A program made the translations under genes and the position numbers. The notes under the pieces are model-generated. The model made no database searches. It was not told the origin of the DNA and saw only the letters and a program-made list of their open reading frames with translations. A stretch of DNA of 6,797 bases, taken from Deltaproteobacteria bacterium (GTDB taxonomy: Bacteria > Desulfobacterota > Desulfobacteria > C00003060). Shown piece after piece: positions 1 to 6,161 of this stretch (positions are counted from its first letter, which is position 1; each line of letters begins with the position of its first letter). The DNA lies in the NCBI GenBank assembly GCA_030667105.1, contig DAOUWN010000117.1, positions 1 through 6,797 on the forward strand. Direction: 5' to 3'.

Positions 1-1072
1 CGGTCATCCGATAGGCTTCATCATCGGTGTATTGCCGGGGCGGGTGTTTCATGAAATAGGCTGACGGCCCGTACAGGACGCCACCCTCACCCCGGTCCAG
101 CGCCAGCTTGCCACAGCGGATGGCGTCAATGACAATACCGGCGGAATTGGGGGAATCCTCCACTGAAAGGCGCAACTCCAGGTTCATGGGCACATCACCG
201 AACAGCTTGCCCTCCATGCGAATAAAGCATACTTTGTTATCCTTTTGCCAGGCCACGTAATCACTGGGACCAATATGGATGTTCTCATCGTCCAACCGGC
301 TGGCCGCAACCGACTGGACTGCCTCTGTTTTTGACTTTTTCTTGGACAGAAGGCGGGTGCCATTGAGCATATTTAGAAAGTCGGTGTTGCCGCCCGTATT
401 GAGCTGGTAGGTGCGCTCCAGCTTGACACCCCTTTTCTTGAATAGGTCGGTCAGGGTCCGATGGGTTATGGTGGCTCCGAGCTGGGCCTTGATGTCGTCG
501 CCAATTATGGGGATGTTCTTCTCCTCGAATCGTTTGGCCCAGGCAGAATCGCTGGCTATGAATACAGGCATGTTGTTCAGAAAGGCGACCCGAGCCTCCA
601 AGGCACACTCGGCATAGAAGCGGGTGGCATCCTCAGACCCCACCGGAAGGAAGTTCAACAAAATCTCCGTGCCCGATTCCTTGAGAACCCGGACAACCTC
701 TCCCATGTCAGGCTCGGGCTCATCGGCCAATACAAATGTGTATTTGTCATCATAGTCCTGCATGTGTTCAGAAAAACCATCCAGAATATTTCCCATTCTC
801 ACAGTAGTGCCGATTTTCGGAACGTCCTTCCAAAATACGTTGGTGCAATTGGGTTCGGCGAAAATGGCTTCTGCCACGTCCCTGCCGACTTTCCGCTTGT
901 CAATGTCAAACGCTGACACCACCTCGATGTCGCATGGTTTGTATCCCCCGATCTCCCAATGCATCAAACCTATGGCGTCTTCACCATTTTTGTGCTTGTA
1001 ATAACTTATTCCTTGAACCAACGAACTGGCGCAATTCCCCACCCCCACAATACCGATCTTGATGCTGTGCAT
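1..1072 (-). CDS. ino1: Inositol-3-phosphate synthase (mIPS), 3' end cut by window
   Basis: Converts D-glucose 6-phosphate to 1L-myo-inositol 1-phosphate using a tightly bound NAD+, the first step of inositol synthesis, in the cytoplasm. 357 codons are visible without a stop. The Rossmann glycine motif GIVGVGNCASS is at residues 7-17. Family blocks follow in order: FDIDKRKVG (55-63), LPVGSE (142-147), NNMPVFIASD (166-175), GDDIKAQLGATITHR (191-205), NTGGNTDFLNML (225-236), HIGPSDYV (266-273), DSPNSAGIVIDA (307-318) and SAYFMKHPP (337-345). This is the short (about 360-390 residue) actinobacterial/archaeal class. Judging from remembered Mycobacterium Ino1, only about 10-15 residues are missing beyond base 1. 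The ATG start has a strong ribosome binding site (GGGAGG, 1083-1088 complement, 10-base spacer). It is last in the minus-strand gene row, after a 316-base gap, so it may have its own promoter. Product use (phosphatidylinositol or a solute) is not shown here. Confidence 0.95.
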   Translation of the reverse strand, partial: MHSIKIGIVGVGNCASSLVQGISYYKHKNGEDAIGLMHWEIGGYKPCDIEVVSAFDIDKRKVGRDVAEAIFAEPNCTNVFWKDVPKIGTTVRMGNILDGFSEHMQDYDDKYTFVLADEPEPDMGEVVRVLKESGTEILLNFLPVGSEDATRFYAECALEARVAFLNNMPVFIASDSAWAKRFEEKNIPIIGDDIKAQLGATITHRTLTDLFKKRGVKLERTYQLNTGGNTDFLNMLNGTRLLSKKKSKTEAVQSVAASRLDDENIHIGPSDYVAWQKDNKVCFIRMEGKLFGDVPMNLELRLSVEDSPNSAGIVIDAIRCGKLALDRGEGGVLYGPSAYFMKHPPRQYTDDEAYRMT

Positions 1073-1231
1073 CAGATGCCAACCTCCCTTCTTCGCGCTA
1101 TGAGATTCACGCTGACTTCACCGCCGCAACAGACGAACATCTTGCAAACGCCGGTTGGCAAAAACCAGTCTCTTTTGATGGGATGTCCGTCAATTCGTGG
1201 GCAGAACTCACCAATTCAAATATCGCACAGA

Positions 1232-1312
1232 TTAATTTTCATATATGTTTAAGGCGTGTTTGTCAATCCGCTTGAGATTCTTCTGCTTGAGATTCTTCTG
1301 GAACGTCTCCAT
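1232..1312 (-). CDS. Possible 26-residue mini-protein, unknown
   Basis: An ATG with a modest purine-rich stretch upstream (GAAGAG, 6-base spacer) opens a 26-codon frame between the dksA-like gene and ino1. The peptide starts METFQKNLKQKNLKRID and is lysine/asparagine rich and basic. Its QKNLK is duplicated because the DNA carries a perfect 15-bp tandem repeat, which keeps the frame. It matches no family I know. It could equally be non-coding spacer with a chance ORF. The frame extends further upstream only antisense-free into the dksA-like gene in another reading frame, which I regard as chance. Confidence 0.2.
   Translation of the reverse strand: METFQKNLKQKNLKRIDKHALNIYEN
1271..1300. repeat. 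Perfect 15-bp tandem duplication
   Basis: The unit CTTGAGATTCTTCTG occurs twice back to back (1271-1285 and 1286-1300) with no mismatch. It lies inside the 26-codon mini-ORF, where it repeats the peptide QKNLK. A perfect head-to-tail pair suggests a recent slippage duplication. A multiple of three leaves the frame open, but with so short an ORF this is weak evidence for coding. Confidence 0.9.
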
Positions 1313-1388
1313 GAAAGCTCTTCTTTCCCTTTTGCTTTCTGGACCACGTATTGTCCAATTGACTAGGCAAGATTTAATGGCATGATGG

Positions 1389-1745
1389 TTACAGTCCCCG
1401 GAGTTTTTCTTCGTCTTCCTGCTGTTCTTTGCACTTGATACACAAAGTGGCCACTGGGCGAGCCTGTAGTCGTCCCTCCGAAATCTCTTCCCCGCATTCA
1501 TCACAGATACCAAAATTCCCATCTTCAAGCCTGGTTAAAGCATCATTGATTTTTCTTATCAGGATGCTCTTCCTTCCTTTAATACGGAAAGCAAAACTTG
1601 TATCGGACTCCATGGATGCCCGGTCAAGGGGGTCAGCAAAGGAATCTATGAAACCCGTCGTGCCACTGCCGGTCTTATTTGTTTCTGCCAAAAGGTTATC
1701 TAACCTTTCACTCAGCAACCTTTTAAAGTATTCTCTTTTCTCCAT
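1389..1745 (-). CDS. dksA: DksA/TraR-family zinc-finger transcription factor
   Basis: DksA-type proteins enter the secondary channel of RNA polymerase and, with ppGpp, alter initiation at sensitive promoters. From the chosen ATG the protein has 118 residues, the usual size of the short DksA-like proteins of this group (E. coli DksA has 151). The N-terminal half is helical, as expected for the coiled coil. At the tip, DPLDRASME (residues 38-46) keeps the D-x-x-D-x-A signature (D38, D41, A43) needed for DksA function. The C-terminal finger has C81-x2-C84 and C102-x2-C105 around ARPVATLC. The frame stays open up to an ATG at 1853, which overlaps the stop of the preceding small ORF (ATGACTAG) and would add 36 residues. 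I prefer 1745 on family length, although neither start, nor an ATG at 1754, has a clear ribosome binding site. With rpoZ nearby, both ppGpp-site partners of RNA polymerase are encoded here. Confidence 0.9.
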   Translation of the reverse strand: MEKREYFKRLLSERLDNLLAETNKTGSGTTGFIDSFADPLDRASMESDTSFAFRIKGRKSILIRKINDALTRLEDGNFGICDECGEEISEGRLQARPVATLCIKCKEQQEDEEKLRGL

Positions 1746-1845
1746 GGTCAACATCGCGGTTACGAACCAAAAACCCCCGAAGAAAGGGACATATCTATAA
1801 TTGCCAGGGACTTCATCAACAAGAAACTGGGGGCCCGTTTTGCCC

Positions 1846-2028
1846 CTAGTCATCCAGCGACTCGATGTGGGCTTTTAACTTGGCAATGGCCTCGTGAGGT
1901 TGCAGCTTCTTGAGATACTCCGACGGCAGCACACTAGCCGCTTTCCCCTCGGCGTCATCTTCTACTACGGTGAAGAATTTGGTGTGCCTCATCCCTGTGC
2001 TTATGTATGGATTCGTACCCAGTGGCAT
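1846..2028 (-). CDS. Small protein of unknown function with MPLGTNPYI start
   Basis: A 60-residue frame between the zinc-ribbon gene and the dksA-like gene. I do not recognise the family. It begins MPLGTNPYISTG, continues with a short polar stretch (TKFFTVVEDD) and ends in an amphipathic helix-like region (LKKLQPHEAIAKLKAHIESL). No signal peptide, membrane segment or cysteine is present. The first twelve residues closely match the start of the ATG-initiated form of RecA upstream in the same row, with mostly synonymous or Ser/Thr changes, which argues that both ATGs and this peptide are translated. There is no ribosome binding site before the ATG; a 5-bp inverted repeat (2035-2039 with 2052-2056) lies just upstream. 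An inner ATG would give 48 residues. Its stop overlaps an ATG in the dksA-like frame, hinting at coupling. Confidence 0.55.
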   Translation of the reverse strand: MPLGTNPYISTGMRHTKFFTVVEDDAEGKAASVLPSEYLKKLQPHEAIAKLKAHIESLDD

Positions 2029-2068
2029 TTGAGGGAGCCAAAATTGCTGTGGGCTCTAATCTAATATT

Positions 2069-2323
2069 TTAATCCGTTTTTTTGGTAGCCCCCGTCCTCT
2101 TTACTAAACGAGAAAGTTTGGTTTTGTTGCCCTTCTTCTCTTCATCAGACTCTGCAACCCATCCGCATCTCCAGCATCTTTCGGATGAACAAACGCCGTC
2201 GTAGCTACCCATGACACCTACCAGTACCTCTGTCTCTTGGTGGCAAAGGGGGCAACTATCGCCTGACTTTTTCCACTGTGCCACCGGATTTATCCCCTTT
2301 CTCCAGGCCATGCACCAGAGCAT
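2069..2323 (-). CDS. Small zinc-ribbon protein, unknown
   Basis: Up to 84 residues, starting 43 bases after the recA stop. It carries two knuckles, CPLC and CWRCGW, with an additional cysteine four residues before the second (C-SSER-CWRC). This arrangement is expected of a zinc ribbon. The tail is rich in Lys, Thr and Glu (EEKKGNKTKLSRLVKRTG), so it may be nucleic-acid binding, but that is inference. The outermost ATG lacks a ribosome binding site. A GTG at 2284 has AAAGGGG nine bases upstream and would give a 71-residue protein beginning near AQWKKSGDSCPLC; I consider that start more likely. It occupies the place just after recA where recX is often found, yet has no resemblance to RecX. I do not know the family. 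Confidence 0.6.
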   Translation of the reverse strand: MLWCMAWRKGINPVAQWKKSGDSCPLCHQETEVLVGVMGSYDGVCSSERCWRCGWVAESDEEKKGNKTKLSRLVKRTGATKKTD

Positions 2324-2366
2324 AGTAACGCTGATGGGTCGCTAGGTGATAAACAGATAATGTTCA

Positions 2367-3482
2367 TTACCTTTGATCAAGCCTTTCAGAGGATTCTTTT
2401 TGAGACAATCCAAGGGCATCTCGAACCTTTTTCATGATGCGGGCAGACACATCATGATTCTCGTCCAGAAAGGCCTTTACATTTTCCCTGCCCTGTCCAA
2501 TCCGCTCGTTCTCAAAGGAATACCAGGCCCCGCTCTTCTCAACCACTTGAGTCTGAACCGCAGTGTCAAGAAGGTCGCCAGCAGTGGAAATGCCTTCACC
2601 ATACATAATATCAAACTGTGCTTCTTTGAAAGGTGGCGCCACCTTGTTCTTTACCACCCTCACGCGGGTCCGACTCCCAACAACATCCTGGCCATCCTTG
2701 ATTTTCCCAATCCCTCGGATGTCAAGCCTAACCGATGAGTAGAACTTAAGGGCATTGCCTCCGGGCGTGGTCTCAGGGTTCCCGAACATGACTCCGATCT
2801 TCATGCGAATCTGGTTGATAAAGATAACCGCTGTCATCGACTTGCCGATACTGGCAGTCAACTTCCTTAATGCCTGTGACATGAGCCTGGCCTGCAGACC
2901 CATGTGGGCGTCTCCCATATTGCCTTCAATCTCCGCCCTCGGCACAAGCGCTGCCACCGAATCAATAACCACTACGTCCATGGCGCCACTGCGGACCAAC
3001 ACCTCGGCAATCTCCAGGGCTTGCTCACCAGTATCTGGTTGAGAAACGAGCAGATTGTCACAATACACGCCAAGTTTTTTGGCATACATGACATCCAAGG
3101 CATGTTCGGCATCGATGAAGGCTGCAACTCCGTCGTGTTTCTGGGCTTGGGCCACTACGTGGAGAGCCAGCGTGGTCTTACCTGAAGACTCCGACCCGAA
3201 GATTTCAATCACCCGCCCGCGAGGTATACCCCCCACTCCCAGGGCGTGGTCCAAGGCAAGCGAGCCGGTTGAAATAGCAGGAATGTCCGCAATCACCCGC
3301 CCACCCCATTTCATAATGGAACCCTTGCCGAACCGGCGCTCTATCTGACCCATAGCCAGTTCGACCGCTTTGTGCTTGTCCGGCGATGTGCCAGCCACGG
3401 ATTTACTCCCTGATTGATCGTCGCAGTTCAATGGTGAGCCTTTACCCGAGGTAATATATGAATTCGACTCCCCGAGTGGCAT
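2367..3482 (-). CDS. recA: RecA recombinase
   Basis: Forms ATP-dependent filaments on single-stranded DNA for homologous pairing, and as a filament triggers LexA-type self-cleavage. In ATG numbering (371 residues): Walker [10 protein letters not shown] at 96-104, the catalytic-glutamate block [10 protein letters not shown], Walker [13 protein letters not shown], loop L1 region [20 protein letters not shown], and loop L2 with the [20 protein letters not shown] signature, all intact. The C-terminus ([15 protein letters not shown]) lacks the acidic tail of E. coli RecA. Ordinary RecA begins around [15 protein letters not shown], so the ATG form carries about 28 additional residues starting [13 protein letters not shown]. 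An in-frame GTG at 3398 has an excellent ribosome binding site (AGGGAG, 7-base spacer) and gives 343 residues, the normal length. The ATG lies 2 bases after the stop of the SPFH gene and could be read by coupling. No SOS box was recognised directly upstream, as the gene sits inside a probable operon. Confidence 0.98.
   Translation of the reverse strand: MPLGESNSYITSGKGSPLNCDDQSGSKSVAGTSPDKHKAVELAMGQIERRFGKGSIMKWGGRVIADIPAISTGSLALDHALGVGGIPRGRVIEIFGSESSGKTTLALHVVAQAQKHDGVAAFIDAEHALDVMYAKKLGVYCDNLLVSQPDTGEQALEIAEVLVRSGAMDVVVIDSVAALVPRAEIEGNMGDAHMGLQARLMSQALRKLTASIGKSMTAVIFINQIRMKIGVMFGNPETTPGGNALKFYSSVRLDIRGIGKIKDGQDVVGSRTRVRVVKNKVAPPFKEAQFDIMYGEGISTAGDLLDTAVQTQVVEKSGAWYSFENERIGQGRENVKAFLDENHDVSARIMKKVRDALGLSQKESSERLDQR
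3396..3411 (-). promoter_or_regulatory. Internal ribosome binding site and GTG start in recA
   Basis: On the minus strand AGGGAG (3406-3411) is followed after 7 bases by an in-frame GTG (3396-3398). Translation here yields a RecA of 343 residues, the usual family length, beginning with the residues [19 protein letters not shown] after the initiator. It is a better initiation signal than the upstream ATG at 3482, whose nearest GGAG is 11 bases away. Both may be used. Confidence 0.6.
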
Positions 3483-3484
3483 CT

Positions 3485-4369
3485 TTAGGTTGACTCCGGC
3501 TTTTTCTTCTCAAGCCGAGGCAGAAAGGGCCTGAAAAGGTCAATGGGGATGGGAAACACAGTCGTGGAGTTGTTCTCGGCCGCGATCTCCCGGACTGTCT
3601 GCAGATACCGCAACTGCAAGGCCACAGGGTGTTCCTGGATGATGGTAGCAGCCATTGCCAATTTGCCGGCCGCCTGATATTCTCCCTCCGCATTGATAAC
3701 TTTGGAACGTCGTTCCCGCTCTGCCTCTGCCTGCTTGGCCATGGCCCGCTGCATTTCTCGAGGGAGATCAATATGTTTGACCTCAACCGTGGAGACCTTT
3801 ATCCCCCATGGGTCTGTCTGGACATCCAGGATTTCTTGAAGCTGCGAGTTTATCTTTTCCCGCTCGGCAAGCAGTTCATCCAGTTCAGCCTGTCCGCACA
3901 CACTGCGAAGGGTGGTCTGCGCAAGCTGGGATGTAGCATACATGTAGTTTTCCACCTCAAGAATCGCTTTCTCCGGATCCATAACCCTATAATAGATGAC
4001 AGCATTCACCGTAACTGACACGTTGTCCTTGGTGATAACGTCCTGAGGATCCACATCCGTGGCAACCAGACGTAGGCTTACCTTCACCATTTTGTCAACA
4101 ATGGGAATTAAGATAATCAGTCCAGGGCCTTTGACGCGAATTACACGCCCCAAGCGAAATATGACCCCCCGTTCATATTCATTGAGGACCCGTATGGCTG
4201 AGGCCAAAAAGAAAAGCAGTAGAATAATACCTGTAATAGTCGTAATCATGAGACCCACGTAGTGTTTGTCACCAATTTCGTAATAGTCTGAAATAGGACC
4301 GACAACTCGGGACCAGGTGTTGACAAGAGCCCTGGAAACATTCTGACCAGCGACTTCGAACCATTTCAA
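3485..4369 (-). CDS. SPFH/band-7 (slipin, stomatin-like) membrane protein
   Basis: Stomatin-like slipins are inner-membrane scaffold proteins that oligomerise; their exact bacterial role is mostly unknown. One hydrophobic segment (about residues 37-62, [20 protein letters not shown]) is followed by the slipin hallmark [13 protein letters not shown]. The SPFH domain follows, with [56 protein letters not shown], then a charged coiled coil [19 protein letters not shown] and a C-terminal segment [18 protein letters not shown] that fits an oligomerisation region. Many slipin genes pair with an NfeD protease gene; none is seen here. The frame starts with TTG overlapping the rpoZ stop (TTGA), giving 294 residues with about 40 residues before the membrane segment. 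An ATG at 4249, just before that segment, would give 254 residues, closer to typical slipins. Neither start has a strong ribosome binding site, so the N-terminus is uncertain. It ends 2 bases before the recA ATG. Confidence 0.93.
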   Translation of the reverse strand: MKWFEVAGQNVSRALVNTWSRVVGPISDYYEIGDKHYVGLMITTITGIILLLFFLASAIRVLNEYERGVIFRLGRVIRVKGPGLIILIPIVDKMVKVSLRLVATDVDPQDVITKDNVSVTVNAVIYYRVMDPEKAILEVENYMYATSQLAQTTLRSVCGQAELDELLAEREKINSQLQEILDVQTDPWGIKVSTVEVKHIDLPREMQRAMAKQAEAERERRSKVINAEGEYQAAGKLAMAATIIQEHPVALQLRYLQTVREIAAENNSTTVFPIPIDLFRPFLPRLEKKKPEST

Positions 4370-4632
4370 ACATCTTCACTGCCCAAAGGAGGGGTGGAGT
4401 CCTCTTGTTTTTCTTGGTCATCAGGTTCTTTGTTTTCGATTTCTTGTTCTTTCAAACTGACTTTCCCTGCCGCCACCTCGCGAAGTGCTATGACGATCTC
4501 TTCGTTCTTTGGTGAGTCTACCAAATACCGGCTGCCTTCGCGGAGTTGGCGAACCCGCGCAGTAACTGTTCGAACGAGCATGAAGCGGTTGGGGATCCGT
4601 CGCAAGCAATCTTCAACGGTAACGCGAGCCAT
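4366..4632 (-). CDS. rpoZ: RNA polymerase omega subunit
   Basis: Omega binds the beta-prime subunit, aids RNA polymerase assembly and, in proteobacteria, contributes to ppGpp site 1. The 88 residues begin [20 protein letters not shown], almost the family consensus, followed by the Arg-rich helix [15 protein letters not shown] and the conserved [14 protein letters not shown] (residues about 46-59). The acidic Glu/Asp/Gln tail is variable in the family. The ATG has a clear ribosome binding site (AAGGAG, 4641-4646 on the minus strand, 8-base spacer). The stop overlaps the TTG start of the SPFH gene by two bases, so the two are probably translated together. It is the first gene of the minus-strand row. 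The usual gmk or spoT neighbours are absent. Confidence 0.96.
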   Translation of the reverse strand: MARVTVEDCLRRIPNRFMLVRTVTARVRQLREGSRYLVDSPKNEEIVIALREVAAGKVSLKEQEIENKEPDDQEKQEDSTPPLGSEDV

Positions 4633-4678
4633 TTCATAATCTCCTTAACAACCTTTTGGGTCTACCAGGCTAATAAGG

Positions 4679-4684
4679 ATCATA
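4679..4684 (-). promoter_or_regulatory. Possible -10 element for the rpoZ operon
   Basis: TATGAT on the minus strand matches five of six consensus bases and lies 47 bases upstream of the rpoZ ATG, a sensible distance. The -35 region at 16-18 base spacing is poor (TTTAAT-like), and a run of seven G lies between. Offered only as the best candidate in the region; an activator or another sigma factor may be involved. Confidence 0.2.
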
Positions 4685-4741
4685 GGTTATCCCCCCCAGC
4701 TATTAAATGCAACAGAAGCACACCAGAAAGGAGGGATGCCG

Positions 4742-4801
4742 ATGGGCATTTACAGGAGGGAAGACGCACACAATATATAATGGGTCAGTCTAGGCAGGTA
4801 G
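4742..4801 (+). pseudogene. Decayed N-terminus of a phage-type integrase (remnant)
   Basis: A near-perfect ribosome binding site (AGGAGG, 4729-4734, 7-base spacer) precedes an ATG that reads MGIYRREDAHNI, then TAA, then WVSLGR, then TAG. Many phage-type tyrosine recombinases begin with a short arm-type DNA-binding domain of the form MG-[IVL]-Y-[KR]-R ... WW-x-S-[FY], so the pattern either side of the stop fits such a start with one Trp-region codon changed to TAA. Nothing homologous is visible after the second stop. This is inference from a short match. The alternative is a 12-codon leader peptide or chance, though the strength of the ribosome binding site favours a formerly translated gene. 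Confidence 0.35.
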
Positions 4802-5058
4802 AATTGATGATCTTGCCATTATCTACAATCAATGAGTTTTCAAGATCTCAAACAGATATGGCAAAAGCCGCCAGCGTCAAGTTAGTTTCACGTTCTTGCC
4901 AAACGTGTCGGATTTTAGGCACTGAAAATATTATAGATATCATCCATCTGCCCCATCCGAAAAATGGGCATCACAACACAAATCTCTTTTCGATATCTGT
5001 GTTTTTGCCGGAGTACAACTTCCTTGCCAGAGGTGACACTCGAAAATCCGAGAGCTTT

Positions 5059-5070
5059 GTTGCAGATTCC
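5059..5070 (+). repeat. Left copy of 12-bp inverted repeat around recombinase gene
   Basis: GTTGCAGATTCC, identical to the reverse complement of 6157-6168. After six unmatched bases the two copies share a further ATATC, so 17 of 23 positions agree when read inward. It lies 69 bases before the recombinase ATG. See the right copy and the attC-like site. Confidence 0.55.
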
Positions 5071-5138
5071 TCAATAATATCTTAAGCTTTACTTCGGTAA
5101 TGCCCCTAGCCCTCCAAATCCAATTTCAGGAGGGAAAT

Positions 5139-5975
5139 ATGAAAACAGAACAAGCAATGGACTATTGTCTCGAATACCACAGGGTGAACTCTAAAGAAAG
5201 TACCGTCCGGTCCTTTGAGTTCGTCCTATCCAAGTTCAACCATCAGTTTGGGGACAGGGACATGAGCACCATAACGTCAGATGAAATACTGTCGTTTCTG
5301 ACCCCGCTCACCGAAGGGAACAAACAATCAACCAAGCGGTCCCGCTATTCAGCGCTGTCATCGTTTTTCAATCTTATCAAGAACACCCTTGATCCCAAGC
5401 TTGAAAATTTGTGCAGCACCCCAATGCTCCGGAAACTGTTCAAGCCGCCCAAGATGGTTCAGTGGTCTATTTTGGAAAAGGAGATTGTCGATGAAATCAT
5501 CTTCAGAACGGTGAAAACTCGAAATCGCCTACTGCTGGAACTTATGGCTCGCGGCGGAATGAGAGTCAGCGAGGTGCTGAAGTTTGCGCCTAGGGACGTT
5601 GATGGCCGAAAATTGATCATCAGGGACCCCAAGAGCGGCAAGGAGCTGGAGGTGGTCTTTATCCCTCAAAAGGTAGCTGATCGGCTCAGAGAATATGTCG
5701 AACAAAACGACATTGCACCGGATCAACAAATCTTCCAGCTAACCTACCAGGGGGCCAGGGCTGTCGTCAAAAAGGCAGGCAAGTTGGTCGGTATCCACCT
5801 GAGGCCCCATGACCTGAGAAGGCATGCTGCCACACACGCATCATGTTCGGGCACTCCGATAGAGATTGTCAGCAAGGTGATCCTACGACATGCAAATTTG
5901 GCAACGACTCAGCGGTATCTGGGAAAGGTCAGTGACACAGAGGCCATGAGATGGATTGAGAACTCGTACGCATAG
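5139..5975 (+). CDS. Tyrosine recombinase / site-specific integrase (XerC/D-like)
   Basis: Cuts and rejoins DNA strands through a covalent 3'-phosphotyrosine link. The 278 residues comprise an N-terminal SAM-like core-binding domain (about 1-85: EYHRVNSKESTVRSFEFVL ... SALSSFFNLIKN) and a C-terminal catalytic domain. All catalytic residues are present: R142 in GGMRVSEVL, K165 in DPKSGKE, H224 and R227 in RPHDLRRHAATH, H251 in LRHANLATTQ, and nucleophile Y260 in QRYLG, nine residues after H251 as in XerD. It lacks the extra insertion typical of integron integrases, so IntI is unlikely. The ATG at 5139 has an excellent ribosome binding site (AGGAGG, 5-base spacer); the upstream in-frame ATG at 5100 has none. 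A 12-bp inverted repeat brackets the gene, and it converges on a cassette-like gene. The role (element mobility, resolution or cassette exchange) is not shown by the sequence. Confidence 0.93.
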   Translation: MKTEQAMDYCLEYHRVNSKESTVRSFEFVLSKFNHQFGDRDMSTITSDEILSFLTPLTEGNKQSTKRSRYSALSSFFNLIKNTLDPKLENLCSTPMLRKLFKPPKMVQWSILEKEIVDEIIFRTVKTRNRLLLELMARGGMRVSEVLKFAPRDVDGRKLIIRDPKSGKELEVVFIPQKVADRLREYVEQNDIAPDQQIFQLTYQGARAVVKKAGKLVGIHLRPHDLRRHAATHASCSGTPIEIVSKVILRHANLATTQRYLGKVSDTEAMRWIENSYA

Positions 5976-6161
5976 AGCTGGACACAAAATCAGGGTGAGG
6001 CCGTTACAAGCTTCACCCTGACATTGTCGATCTAGTTGAATCAGATTTGTAAAGATACGCTTTGGCAACCTAAAATAGTGGACGTTTTCACTAGTCTATC
6101 GTCATTGCAGGTAGCAACAATCGGAGGATTGGAGTTTCCGGCATCGATATATGAAGGGAAT
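5976..6161. other. Non-coding stretch between recombinase and attC-like site
   Basis: Apart from the hairpin at 5990-6021 and the right inverted-repeat copy (from 6157), I see no gene here. A small inverted repeat TAGTG/CACTA flanks an 8-base loop near 6077-6094. The phrase TGGAC occurs twice (5979-5983 and 6078-6082), but is too short to call an insertion-sequence end. Confidence 0.4.
5990..6021 (+). terminator. Strong hairpin after recombinase gene
   Basis: TCAGGGTGA (5990-5998) pairs perfectly with TCACCCTGA (6013-6021); a G-T wobble and two further G-C pairs extend the stem to 12 bp (5990-6001 with 6010-6021) around an 8-base loop. It starts 14 bases past the recombinase stop. The position suits a transcription end, but no T-run follows in either direction. 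It may be a different kind of structured site, such as a recombinase binding site, or a Rho-dependent or RNA-stabilising hairpin. Confidence 0.4.

Larger units (their letters stand above)
1073..1388. other. Gap between dksA-like gene and ino1
   Basis: This 316-base gap holds the 26-codon mini-ORF at 1232-1312, which contains a tandem 15-bp repeat, and the ino1 ribosome binding site. A weak 5-bp inverted repeat (1340-1344 with 1353-1357, TGGAC/GTCCA) lies after the dksA-like gene, with no T-run to make it a convincing terminator. I saw a TTGACG on the minus strand upstream of ino1 but no matching -10 at proper spacing. No tRNA or other recognised RNA was found. Confidence 0.5.
4633..5138. other. 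Divergent gap between rpoZ and tyrosine recombinase
   Basis: About 500 bases with no intact gene I can support. In order it holds the rpoZ ribosome binding site and leader, a run of seven C (4691-4697), a decayed integrase-like start (4742-4801), a small inverted repeat with one bulged C (TGCCCCAT 4949-4956 with ATGGGCA 4964-4970), the left 12-bp inverted repeat of the recombinase region (5059-5070) and the recombinase ribosome binding site (5128-5133). The right part is AT-richer than the rpoZ-recA block. Open frames cross it on both strands but lack start signals and recognisable motifs. The junction between conserved chromosome and accessory DNA probably lies here. Confidence 0.5.

Noticed and set aside
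461..916. 151-codon plus-strand frame over ino1
   Set aside because: Fully antisense to the well-supported inositol-phosphate synthase and without any start signal or motif.
1232..1528. 98-codon minus-strand frame covering the end of the dksA-like gene
   Set aside because: Its upstream two thirds lie in another frame of the dksA-like gene; only the last 26 codons are outside it and are listed as a doubtful mini-ORF.
2035..2056. GAGCC/GGCTC inverted repeat before the 60-residue ORF as a terminator
   Set aside because: Only 5 bp with a 12-base loop and no T-run; reported only as context.
4949..4970. Inverted repeat TGCCCCAT/ATGGGCA as a terminator or operator
   Set aside because: Short, with a bulged C, no T-run, and not positioned after or before a supported gene.
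4921..5073. About 50-codon open frame on the minus strand in the rpoZ-recombinase gap
   Set aside because: Begins right after a stop, has no ATG near its 5' end, no ribosome binding site and no recognisable motif. It could be a gene fragment but I cannot support it.
4546..5085. 179-codon plus-strand frame beginning inside rpoZ
   Set aside because: It starts antisense to rpoZ, has no ribosome binding site, shows no motif, and its right part has low-complexity composition without family features. The inner ATG at 4781 region likewise lacks a start signal.
5139..5975. Assigning the recombinase as an integron integrase IntI
   Set aside because: It is 278 residues and lacks the additional helix region between the catalytic boxes that marks IntI; it is XerC/D-like.
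5979..6082. TGGAC repeats resembling insertion-sequence ends
   Set aside because: Only five bases are shared, orientation is direct, and no transposase fragment lies between them.
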